Assembly (NCBI GenBank): GCA_015492115.1
Contig: WGFS01000034.1
Location: 1-19,299, forward strand
Origin: Aquificaceae bacterium
GTDB lineage: Bacteria; Aquificota; Aquificia; Aquificales; Aquificaceae
Length of the DNA: 19,299 nucleotides
Direction of reading: 5' to 3'
Positions 1-6,886 of the stretch are shown here, one piece after another. Numbering within the stretch: the first letter of the stretch is position 1; the number at the start of each line of letters is the position of its first letter. The translations under genes were made by a program, and so were the position numbers. Under the pieces are notes generated by a model that saw only the letters and a program-made list of their open reading frames with translations, did not search any database and was not told the DNA's origin.

Positions 1-57
1 CTGGTTGATGAATTTGTAAAGCTGTATAAAGAAACCAAGGGAGGCAGTCATGTCTAA
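1..57 (+). CDS. 3' end of an unidentified gene, truncated by the window edge
   Basis: Reading frame 1 is open from the window edge and gives 18 residues (LVDEFVKLYKETKGGSHV) before a TAA at 55-57. It overlaps the start of the next gene by 8 bases. The next gene's Shine-Dalgarno sequence (GGGAGG, 39-44) lies inside it, which is the usual geometry for translationally coupled operon genes. Eighteen residues are too few to name a family. The claim that it is a gene tail rests on the overlap and ribosome-binding-site layout alone. Confidence 0.45.
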   Translation: MVDEFVKLYKETKGGSHV

Positions 58-997
58 AAGTATTTTTCCCGAAAGATGGCTCAGCGTTGTAGGACTCGGC
101 AGGATGGGCCGTGAGGTGCTCAACGAGTTCTGCTCCGAGATCGTTCCGAGGGAGAGCGAAGCTGAATTCTTTTACTTTGACAAAGCTTCCGAAATTGAGT
201 ATGCAAGGGAAAACGGGAGTCTCCGTATAAGCAACGTTTATTCCCTTGAAGAGCTTGATATAATAGAGATTTCCCAATTTAAAGAAGCAGTGGGGACTAT
301 ATTCGTAGCCGGTCTCGGAGGTTTTAAAACAGGTGCAAGTGCCCTTGTGAACCTCGGAAAAGAAATAACCTATTACTATAAGAATAGCTCTAAAATATAT
401 GCGCAGAATAGTCTTGCTTTAGTTGCTCTTCCCTTTGATTTTGAAGGAAAGAAGATGAAAGAAAAGGCAATGGAAGCCCTTGAAGAGGTAAAGAAGTCGG
501 CGGATTTCGTCATAGTCTTGGACTACAACAAAATTCCCTTGGAAGAACTGACAGTGAGGGAAGCTTTTGAAAGAGCAAACAAACTTACGTCCAGAATTCT
601 AAAGTCTATAATTCTTCCGCTTATCCCTGGCTGGCAGATGATTTGTATAGACTGGTTAGACTTTGTAGTTCCTCTTAAATGTTCAACCGGAAGAAAGGTG
701 TGCGTCGGAGTGGGAGAGCCTGAAGAGGACGGAATAGAGGCTCTTGAGTCTGCCCTTGACAACCCTATGTACGATGCAGGGATAGATATGAGGAAGGCGG
801 AGGCTTACTTCCTGTCAGGCGCGGTGGGAGAAGACATTCCGTTTTCGGAAGTTGAGCGGGTTATAAACTACTTCATGGAAAGGTATGCATCAGGAGAAAG
901 AGAGCCTTTTAGCATCTTCGCAGCCTATCTAAATAACGAACCGAATACCTTTGAGTGGACGGTTTTCGTACCCGTGGAGCCTTGCTATGATATTTAA
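50..997 (+). CDS. Divergent FtsZ/tubulin-fold protein with a degraded GTP-binding signature
   Basis: This 315-residue protein lines up along most of its length with the FtsZ core. An N-terminal nucleotide-binding loop (VVGLGRMGREVLN, 13-25) is followed by a tubulin-signature-like stretch (FVAGLGGFKTGASA, 85-98) in place of GGGTGTG. Next come PFDFEGKKM (128-136), the helix EAFERANKLTSRILKSI (171-187) and a T7-loop-like CIDWLDF (199-205). The C-terminal sheet includes VGVGEPEEDGIEALESAL. Canonical FtsZ polymerises with GTP at the division site. Here the signature is one residue short and has F and K where glycines or threonine are expected. The catalytic T7 aspartates (D201, D204) remain, but the first Asn is Cys. 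It stops at the end of the core, without the linker and tail that bind FtsA or ZipA. It is therefore probably a specialised paralogue, not the main FtsZ. The start has a good GGGAGG. Parts look A/T-rich: 361-420 has 17 G/C of 60. Confidence 0.72.
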   Translation: MSKSIFPERWLSVVGLGRMGREVLNEFCSEIVPRESEAEFFYFDKASEIEYARENGSLRISNVYSLEELDIIEISQFKEAVGTIFVAGLGGFKTGASALVNLGKEITYYYKNSSKIYAQNSLALVALPFDFEGKKMKEKAMEALEEVKKSADFVIVLDYNKIPLEELTVREAFERANKLTSRILKSIILPLIPGWQMICIDWLDFVVPLKCSTGRKVCVGVGEPEEDGIEALESALDNPMYDAGIDMRKAEAYFLSGAVGEDIPFSEVERVINYFMERYASGEREPFSIFAAYLNNEPNTFEWTVFVPVEPCYDI

Positions 998-1056
998 GGA
1001 ACCTAAATCCAGATGAATCTTCGCCAATATATGGAAAACTTTTGTAAATTAAAACT

Positions 1057-2004
1057 ATGCGCCTCAAAAATCAGAGCGGTGTAAAGGAATTCCTGGAAAA
1101 GCTACAGAGGGAGAACAGGTTACCCGGCGGACTGCTCTTCTACGGACCTCCGGGAGTTGGCAAGACCACAGCGTCCCTTGAGCTCGCAAGGGGTGTTCTC
1201 TGCTTGAACTCCAGAGAGTGGGGCTGTGGTGAGTGTCTATCCTGCACCCATTACGACAGAGTTGTGAGGGATATCCTCTCAGGTGTCTGGGAGAACATAG
1301 AGGTTTACGAGGAGACCAACGGTAAGAAGATTTTCAAGTATCTGTCCGGTGAACACCCGGACTTCGTCTATGTCCCTCCTTCGGGTGGAAGCGTGAAGAT
1401 AGACCAGATGAGGGCGGTCAGGGACTTCGCCTACATGAAACCTGCCCTTTCCCACAGAAAGGTCGTGGTCATTGACGACGCCCACACGATGACGAGGGAG
1501 GCGGGGAACGCCCTCCTGAAGGTTCTGGAGGAGCCCCCTTCCGACACTCTGTTTATACTCATATCAGAAGGTAAAGACCAGCTTCTCACAACCATAGTTT
1601 CAAGAACCTATCAGGTTGAGTTCCACCCCTTAGACGAGGAGGTATTCTACGAGCTGATAGGTGAGCGAGACAGAGAGCTGTACGAGAGTTCTGGGGGGAG
1701 CTACACGGTCGCAAAGTCCATGAGAGAAAAGAGGGAGATCTTCAGACTCCTTGATGAATTCCTGTCGCTTAAACCCGATAAGGTTTACGAGGTTTCAACC
1801 AGGCTTGATAAACTTGAACTTGAGGATAAGGAGCTCTTTCTCTTCTTACTTGAGGAGAGGATCAAGAAGAACTTTTTAGAAAAAGGGTTAAATTATGATA
1901 AATTTGAGATGCTCTCTCAGAGGATAGCTGAGCTCAGAGGTGGGCTCGGAAGAGGGCTGAGGCTGAGTCTCGGTTTGCTGTCCCTGTATGCGTTGTGGAG
2001 GTAG
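1057..2004 (+). CDS. holB: DNA polymerase III delta' subunit (clamp loader)
   Basis: A 315-residue AAA+ protein of the HolB/DnaX family. The clamp loader opens the sliding clamp and places it on primed DNA at the replication fork. Visible features are Walker A GPPGVGKT (30-37), a zinc module with C49, C57, C60 and C63, Walker B VVVIDD (136-141) followed by AH, the NALLKVLEEPP helix (151-161) and the sensor loop SRT (182-184, usually SRC). Relative to typical delta', about 30 extra residues separate the zinc module from the HPDF segment. An intact Walker A could point to a DnaX-like subunit, but the length and the ricT neighbour favour delta'. The ATG at 1057 has no clear Shine-Dalgarno sequence. 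Only A/T-rich sequence precedes it, so the transcript may be nearly leaderless. It heads a tightly spaced run of genes reaching nadB. Confidence 0.9.
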   Translation: MRLKNQSGVKEFLEKLQRENRLPGGLLFYGPPGVGKTTASLELARGVLCLNSREWGCGECLSCTHYDRVVRDILSGVWENIEVYEETNGKKIFKYLSGEHPDFVYVPPSGGSVKIDQMRAVRDFAYMKPALSHRKVVVIDDAHTMTREAGNALLKVLEEPPSDTLFILISEGKDQLLTTIVSRTYQVEFHPLDEEVFYELIGERDRELYESSGGSYTVAKSMREKREIFRLLDEFLSLKPDKVYEVSTRLDKLELEDKELFLFLLEERIKKNFLEKGLNYDKFEMLSQRIAELRGGLGRGLRLSLGLLSLYALWR

Positions 2005-2009
2005 GTACT

Positions 2010-2888
2010 ATGAATTACATAAAGGTCAGGAGTTTTGATACAAACAAGATAGGCGTCCTTGAGCACTGCGATGAGGAACTTACGAGAGATGAGGTCGTGG
2101 TTATAGAATCTGAGGAGAAGGGAGAGGACGTGGTCAGGGTTCTCGGAGTTTCTAAGGAAGACAGCCCGACGGGCATAAGGTATCGCTTCCTCAGGAAGGC
2201 AACAGAGAGGGACCTCAAGACCTTTGACAGGAACGAAAAGGAGAGCAAGAAGGCTTTCAACACCTGTAAGGAGAAGATAAGGGAGCAGGGTCTTGATATG
2301 CACCTTCTCAAGGCTTACATACCTCTGAACTCAAAGAAGATATTCTTTTACTACACCGCGGAGGAGAGGGTTGACTTCAGAAGGCTCGTGAGGGAGCTTG
2401 CCAAGATATTCAGGAAGAGAATAGAGATGAGGCAGGTGGGTGTAAGGGACGCAGTTCAGATTCTCGGCTGGGTCGGACTCTGCGGTGATGTCCCCTGCTG
2501 TATAAAGTTCATGGAGCGTTTTGACTCCATATCCCTGAAGGACATAGAGGAGCAGAACCTTCCCCTCTCTCCCTCAAAGTTCACCGGACCCTGCGGAAGG
2601 CTGGTCTGCTGTATGTCCTTTGAGAAGGACAACTATCTTGTAAAGCACCTCCTCCCTGAGAAAGGATCTGAGCTCTGCCTTGACGGTAAGACGGTCAGGC
2701 TACTGGAGGTTGACCCTCTCAGAAACGTGGCTGTCGTTGAATTTGAGAACAAGGCGAGGGAGATAGACCTTAGAGAACTACTCCCGAAGGATTACGACAG
2801 GGTTATAAGGAACTGTCAGAGCTGTGGAGGGTGCTGTAGAAGACTCGCAGAGGAAAGCGCTACCTATGAGATTATCACGCACAATTGA
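2010..2888 (+). CDS. ricT: PSP1-domain protein RicT/YaaT
   Basis: A 292-residue PSP1-family protein. RicT (YaaT) of Bacillus belongs to the RicAFT complex, which carries Fe-S clusters and promotes RNase Y-dependent mRNA maturation. In bacteria without RicA/RicF its role is less clear. The family's cysteine blocks are present: GLCGDVPCC (C158, C163, C164) and GPCGRLVCC (C195, C200, C201). A further cluster, CQSCGGCC (C269-C276), lies near the C-terminus. The ATG at 2010 is chosen because GGAGGT (1997-2002) sits 7 bases upstream. A GTG at 1995 would put that site inside the gene. The gene starts five bases after holB. holB next to yaaT is also the arrangement in Bacillus, which supports both calls. 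Confidence 0.88.
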   Translation: MNYIKVRSFDTNKIGVLEHCDEELTRDEVVVIESEEKGEDVVRVLGVSKEDSPTGIRYRFLRKATERDLKTFDRNEKESKKAFNTCKEKIREQGLDMHLLKAYIPLNSKKIFFYYTAEERVDFRRLVRELAKIFRKRIEMRQVGVRDAVQILGWVGLCGDVPCCIKFMERFDSISLKDIEEQNLPLSPSKFTGPCGRLVCCMSFEKDNYLVKHLLPEKGSELCLDGKTVRLLEVDPLRNVAVVEFENKAREIDLRELLPKDYDRVIRNCQSCGGCCRRLAEESATYEIITHN

Positions 2889-3690
2889 GGGAGAGCTGAA
2901 CAGACTCTTTGTCTTTGAGCTGGAGGACCGCTTCGCGGTGGAGGCGGTTCACTACAGGGGAGATACCCTCTGCGTTTCAACCCAGGTGGGCTGTCATGTC
3001 AGGTGCGACTTCTGTGCCTCGGGAAGGCGGGGACTCATAAGGAACCTTACCGCAAGGGAGATACTCCTCCAGTACGAGCTCGTGAGATCAGAGGTGCCCG
3101 TCAAGCGCATAGCCATGGCGGGGATAGGGGAGCCCCTTGCAAACTGGAGGAACGTGAAGGAAGCCTTTGACGAGTTCAAGAGACTTGGACTGAAGGTCTC
3201 CTTCTACACAACGGGCTTTCCTCTCAAAAACCTTAAAGAGCTGATCCACCTCCCCCACAACGGTGTGAGCGTATCCGTTCATGCGTTGGACAAAAATAAG
3301 AGAAAGTCTCTCATGCCTTACTCGGGAGACCCTGACCTGCTTGTAAGCTTCCTTAGGGAAGAGCTTCCACTTCTGACCAAGAGGAAGAAGAAGAAGCTCA
3401 GCCTGGCTTACCTCCTCATAAAGGGGGTCAACGACTCCAGAGAAGAGCTTACAAGGCTTGCAGATCTTGCCAGGGAGCTTGAGGTTGGGGTCACCCTTCT
3501 TTACTACAACAACGTCTCCCACTATTCCCGGCTCTCCCCGCAGGAGTACGAGGAAGCCTTTCTCTTTCTGCGCTCGTTGGGTGTGAAGGTTACCCTCTCT
3601 ACGAGGTTCAGGAAGGATAGAATAGGAGGGTGTGGAACCTTAACGGTGGGGAAACCTGCCGATATAGATAGAGAGGAGGTCATGGCATGA
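2866..3690 (+). CDS. rlmN: RlmN-like radical SAM methyltransferase, short form without the N-terminal domain
   Basis: RlmN methylates C2 of adenosine 2503 in 23S rRNA and A37 of some tRNAs by a radical SAM, methyl-cysteine mechanism. This 274-residue protein has the radical SAM motif CHVRCDFC (C43, C47, C50) in the RlmN context LCVSTQVGC. It also has GIGEP, SVSVHALD, GVNDS and the C-terminal GGCGTL. The two mechanistic cysteines correspond to C36 and C256. RlmN proteins are usually about 340-380 residues and begin with a helical RNA-binding domain of about 90 residues. Here fewer than 40 residues precede the catalytic core. The ATG at 2866 follows AGAGGAA at 2849-2855 and overlaps ricT by 23 bases. 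A GTG at 2824 would add only 14 unrelated-looking residues. It could instead be a specialised RlmN/Cfr-family paralogue. Confidence 0.82.
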   Translation: MRLSRTIEGELNRLFVFELEDRFAVEAVHYRGDTLCVSTQVGCHVRCDFCASGRRGLIRNLTAREILLQYELVRSEVPVKRIAMAGIGEPLANWRNVKEAFDEFKRLGLKVSFYTTGFPLKNLKELIHLPHNGVSVSVHALDKNKRKSLMPYSGDPDLLVSFLREELPLLTKRKKKKLSLAYLLIKGVNDSREELTRLADLARELEVGVTLLYYNNVSHYSRLSPQEYEEAFLFLRSLGVKVTLSTRFRKDRIGGCGTLTVGKPADIDREEVMA

Positions 3691-4667
3691 GGGTTGTTGC
3701 TGTTGGCGGGGGAACGGGACTTTCAACGCTCCTGAAGGGTCTCAAGAAGGAAGTCGGGGATACGGTGAAGGAGCTTACCGCTATAGTTACGGTCGCGGAC
3801 AGCGGAGGGAGCACGGGGAAGCTCAGGAAGATATACAACATACCAGCTCCGGGAGACATAAGGAACTGCATAGTCGCCCTCTCCGAGAGCGAGGATACGA
3901 TGCAGAATCTCTTTCAGTACAGGTTTAAGGGGGATGGACTCGGAGGGCATGCCTTCGGCAATCTCTTCCTCACAGCGCTCACAGATATAACGGGGAGCTT
4001 CCTTGAGGCGGTTAAGCTCACCTCTCAGATACTCAGGACAAAGGGGGACATAATCCCCTCAACCATAGAGGACGTTCACCTCGTCGCACGTTTCAGCGAT
4101 GGAGAGGTTGTGCAGGGAGAGGAGGAGATAACCGAGTACGGAAAGAAGAGGGTCGCCCACGTGGAGGAGATATGGATAGAACCTAAGGACGCCAAAGCTC
4201 CTATTGAGGCTATAGCTGCCATAGAGAAGGCTGACCTTATACTCTTCGGTCCTGGAAGCCTCTACACGAGCATAATACCCAACCTCCTCATAGAGGATGT
4301 GAGGTCTGCGGTCAACAGAAGCTCAGCCCTCAAGGTCTTCATAGTGAACGCTATGACCCAGCCCGGAGAGACAGATGAGTTTACAGCCCATGACCACCTG
4401 AACACCTTCATGAAGTTCGCTGGACTGGAGAGGGTGGACGCTGTTATAGTGAATACGAAGATGCCCTCAGGAGATGTGCTTAAAAGATATCTGGAGCAGG
4501 GACAGGAGCCCGTGACTCCGGATATAGCGAAGATAGCCAGATCCGGTGTCAGGGTCTTTGCGGAGGACCTCATAGGGGACAACGAGAGCTTCGTAAGACA
4601 CGACCCGGACAGGCTCACAGACCTCATAGTTAGAGTTGTTCGCAATGAGATATTTTCTGAGCTTTGA
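3687..4667 (+). CDS. yvcK: YvcK/GlmR-type gluconeogenesis factor (CofD-like fold)
   Basis: A 326-residue member of the YvcK/CofD-like family. In Bacillus this protein (GlmR) binds UDP-GlcNAc and directs carbon into peptidoglycan precursors, and it is needed for growth on gluconeogenic carbon. Family landmarks are VVAVGGGTGLSTLLKGL (residues 3-19), VADSGGSTGKLR (36-47), PGDIRNC (55-61), GLGGHAFGNL, FGPGSLYTSIIPNLL and VNAMTQPGETDEF. Its length matches the family. The start overlaps the rlmN stop as ATGA, with GGAGG a few bases upstream, so the two are translationally coupled. For an autotroph that makes all sugars by gluconeogenesis, a gluconeogenic regulator is a sensible gene. That link is inference. 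Confidence 0.92.
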   Translation: MRVVAVGGGTGLSTLLKGLKKEVGDTVKELTAIVTVADSGGSTGKLRKIYNIPAPGDIRNCIVALSESEDTMQNLFQYRFKGDGLGGHAFGNLFLTALTDITGSFLEAVKLTSQILRTKGDIIPSTIEDVHLVARFSDGEVVQGEEEITEYGKKRVAHVEEIWIEPKDAKAPIEAIAAIEKADLILFGPGSLYTSIIPNLLIEDVRSAVNRSSALKVFIVNAMTQPGETDEFTAHDHLNTFMKFAGLERVDAVIVNTKMPSGDVLKRYLEQGQEPVTPDIAKIARSGVRVFAEDLIGDNESFVRHDPDRLTDLIVRVVRNEIFSEL

Positions 4668-6168
4668 TACCTCAAGGCTTCCCACCGAGGAAGCGGACGT
4701 CCTCATCTGCGGTAGCGGTATAGGTGGACTCACAACAGCTATCGTCTTAAAAGAGCTCGGGCTCACGCCTGTCCTGCTCACGAGGGGTATAGGGAACACC
4801 TACTACTCCCAGGGTGGTATAGCTGGGGCTGTACATCCTTCCGACAGTCCTTACGTCCACCTACTTGACACTCTTCGGGCGGGAAGGTATCTCAACGATG
4901 AGAAGGCTACGGAGATTCTTGTGAACGACGGTGTTCTGAGGATAGCTGACCTTGAGAGGTGGGGAGTATGTTTTGACAGGGAGGGAGACACCTACGCTAC
5001 CACCACCGAAGGTGGTCACTCCTTCCCAAGGGTTCTTAAAGTCAAGGACTATACGGGAAGGGAGATATACACGAAGCTCCTGAGAAGGGTTGAGGAGCTG
5101 AAGATCCCTGTGGTGCACGGAGAACTCCAGGAGGTAGTGGGAGATGATTCCCTCCAGGGAGCCATATACGCTCAGGAGGGAAAGCTCCGCTTTGTCAGGA
5201 CTAAGGCTCTCGTGTTAGCAACTGGTGGCGCCGCATCCATGTTCAGACACACCTCAAACCCCTCCAAGGTCAGAGGGGACGGTATAGGTATAGCCTTCCG
5301 GGCTGGGGTTAGCATAAAGAACCCTGAGTTCGTTCAGTTTCACCCAACCGTCCTGAAGGGAACTAACCTCCTTATATCGGAAGCTGTAAGGGGGGAGGGC
5401 GCCCACCTTGTGGACAGCTCTATGTCCCGCTTCGTTGATGAACTACAGCCCAGGGACGTTGTAGCCAGAGCTATATTCAACGTTCTCAAACACGGCAGGG
5501 AAGTCTTCCTTGACCTCAGACCACTGATTGAGAAAGGTATTGACCTTGAGAAACGCTTTCCCACGATAATGGCATTTCTCAAGGAGAAGGGGATAGACCC
5601 CGAGAGGGAGCCCGTTCCGGTTGTTCCCGCAGCCCACTACTACATAGGAGGATTAGAGGTTGATACCTTCGGAAGGACATCCCTTAAGGGGCTTTACGCT
5701 GTGGGTGAGTGTACATGCACCGGCGTCCACGGAGCAAACAGGCTGGCTTCCAACTCCCTCCTTGAGGGGGTCGTGTTTGGATACAGGACAGCTTACAGGC
5801 TCTTCATAGATGTGAAGTTCCTTAAAAAGTCAAGGGCTAACTTCAGGAGTTCAAGGGATGGTAATGAGAGACCAGGGTTCGGCTTTGAGGAGCTGAGGGC
5901 ACTCATGTGGGACAGGGTAGGTCTTGAGAGGAGGGAGGAGGATCTCCTTAAGGCAAAACACACATTACTTAGATGGAAAGAAGCCATGAAGAGAAGCGAA
6001 CCAACTTTAGAGAACAGACAGCTCTATGACATACTCCTGGTTGCACTGGCGACAGTTGAGGGAGCCATATCAAGGAAGGAGAGCAGGGGCGTTCACTACA
6101 GGTCGGATTACCCTCACGAGAGGGAGGTCTTCAGGAGGGACACGCTTATTGAACCGGATACATCTTAG
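4645..6168 (+). CDS. nadB: L-aspartate oxidase
   Basis: NadB oxidises L-aspartate to iminoaspartate, the first step of de novo NAD synthesis. This 507-residue FAD flavoprotein of the succinate dehydrogenase/fumarate reductase family shows the dinucleotide motif CGSGIGG near its start, then SQGGIAGAV and VLATGGA. The active-site region reads EFVQFHPTVL and ISEAVRGEGAHLVD, followed by PRDVVARAI and HYYIGG. The C-terminal FAD segment is GVHGANRLASNSLLEGVVFG. A helical C-terminal domain follows, as in other aspartate oxidases. The ATG at 4645 overlaps yvcK by 23 bases. A TTG three codons upstream is less likely, and neither has a strong ribosome-binding site. It is the last gene of the run that begins at holB. 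nadA and nadC are not in the window. Confidence 0.94.
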   Translation: MRYFLSFDTSRLPTEEADVLICGSGIGGLTTAIVLKELGLTPVLLTRGIGNTYYSQGGIAGAVHPSDSPYVHLLDTLRAGRYLNDEKATEILVNDGVLRIADLERWGVCFDREGDTYATTTEGGHSFPRVLKVKDYTGREIYTKLLRRVEELKIPVVHGELQEVVGDDSLQGAIYAQEGKLRFVRTKALVLATGGAASMFRHTSNPSKVRGDGIGIAFRAGVSIKNPEFVQFHPTVLKGTNLLISEAVRGEGAHLVDSSMSRFVDELQPRDVVARAIFNVLKHGREVFLDLRPLIEKGIDLEKRFPTIMAFLKEKGIDPEREPVPVVPAAHYYIGGLEVDTFGRTSLKGLYAVGECTCTGVHGANRLASNSLLEGVVFGYRTAYRLFIDVKFLKKSRANFRSSRDGNERPGFGFEELRALMWDRVGLERREEDLLKAKHTLLRWKEAMKRSEPTLENRQLYDILLVALATVEGAISRKESRGVHYRSDYPHEREVFRRDTLIEPDTS

Positions 6169-6184
6169 AATGAGCTCAATCATA

Positions 6185-6212
6185 TTGACAAATTCTATTA
6201 AATGCGAATAAT
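6185..6212 (+). promoter_or_regulatory. Sigma-70-type promoter of the peroxiredoxin gene
   Basis: A perfect -35 hexamer TTGACA (6185-6190) is followed after 16 bases by AATAAT (6207-6212), one mismatch from TATAAT. It lies in the 74-base gap between nadB and the peroxiredoxin gene, about 30 bases before the start codon. An 8-base palindrome ATAATTAT (6208-6215) overlaps the -10 and could be part of an operator. It does not match a full Fur or PerR box. Confidence 0.6.
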
Positions 6213-6242
6213 TATCAATAAGACTTCAAAAGGAGGAAGGTC

Positions 6243-6842
6243 ATGATGGAAGAGGCAAAAGTAGGCAAGAAGGTTCCAGGCTTTGAGCTGGAGGTTTACG
6301 ACCCGAAGACCAAGAGCTTCGGAAAGGTTTCCCTTGAGGACTTCATGAGGGAGAGGAAGTGGCTGATCCTCTTCTTTTACCCTGCGGACTTCACCTTCGT
6401 CTGCCCGACGGAGCTTGCTGACCTTGCGGAGCACTATGACGAGCTCGTTAAGCTGGGGGCTGAGGTGATATCCGTGTCAACGGACACCAAATACGTTCAC
6501 CTCGCCTGGCAACAGTCTGAGAAGCTCCTGGAGAACGTTCGTTATCCTATGGGTGCGGACCCAACGGGAAAGATCTCCAGACTCTTCGGTGTGTATGATG
6601 AGGATACAGGGTTGTCTCTGAGAGGTACGTTCATAGTGAACCCCGATGGAATTCTCGTCGGTGCTGAGATAAACTACTACAACGTGGGAAGGAACGCCGA
6701 GGAACTCGTCAGGAAGATGAAGGCTAACGTTTACCTGATGAGTCACCCAGATGAAGCTTGCCCTGCAAAGTGGGAGCCAGGTAAGAAAACGCTGAAACCT
6801 TCTGAAAAGCTTGTCGGCAAGGTTTACGAAGCTCTGGAGTAA
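6243..6842 (+). CDS. Typical 2-Cys peroxiredoxin (AhpC/Prx1 type)
   Basis: This 199-residue thiol peroxidase reduces hydrogen peroxide and organic peroxides. The peroxidatic cysteine is C54 in FTFVCPTE, with the conserved upstream FFYPADF. The resolving cysteine is C173 in EACPAKW near the C-terminus, which makes it a typical 2-Cys enzyme. R127 in LRGTFIV is the conserved active-site arginine. A strong AGGAGG (6231-6236) precedes two adjacent ATGs, at 6243 and 6246. Either may be used. It is followed 44 bases later by a thioredoxin-reductase-like flavoprotein, which suggests a peroxidase and reductant pair. It has its own promoter. Confidence 0.95.
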   Translation: MMEEAKVGKKVPGFELEVYDPKTKSFGKVSLEDFMRERKWLILFFYPADFTFVCPTELADLAEHYDELVKLGAEVISVSTDTKYVHLAWQQSEKLLENVRYPMGADPTGKISRLFGVYDEDTGLSLRGTFIVNPDGILVGAEINYYNVGRNAEELVRKMKANVYLMSHPDEACPAKWEPGKKTLKPSEKLVGKVYEALE

Positions 6843-6886
6843 AGATATGGCACGTTTGTTGCAGTCAGGTTTCTGGAGGTAGGAAG

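Noticed and set aside
1995..2009. Upstream GTG start for ricT
   Set aside because: The strong GGAGGT lies inside this extension and is correctly spaced for the ATG at 2010.
2824..2865. Upstream GTG start for rlmN, considered as a way to recover the missing N-terminal domain
   Set aside because: It adds only 14 residues without resemblance to the RlmN N-domain and has no ribosome-binding site. The ATG at 2866 does.
6171..6178. TGAGCTCA palindrome just after nadB, considered as a terminator
   Set aside because: The stem would be only four base pairs with no loop and no U-tract.
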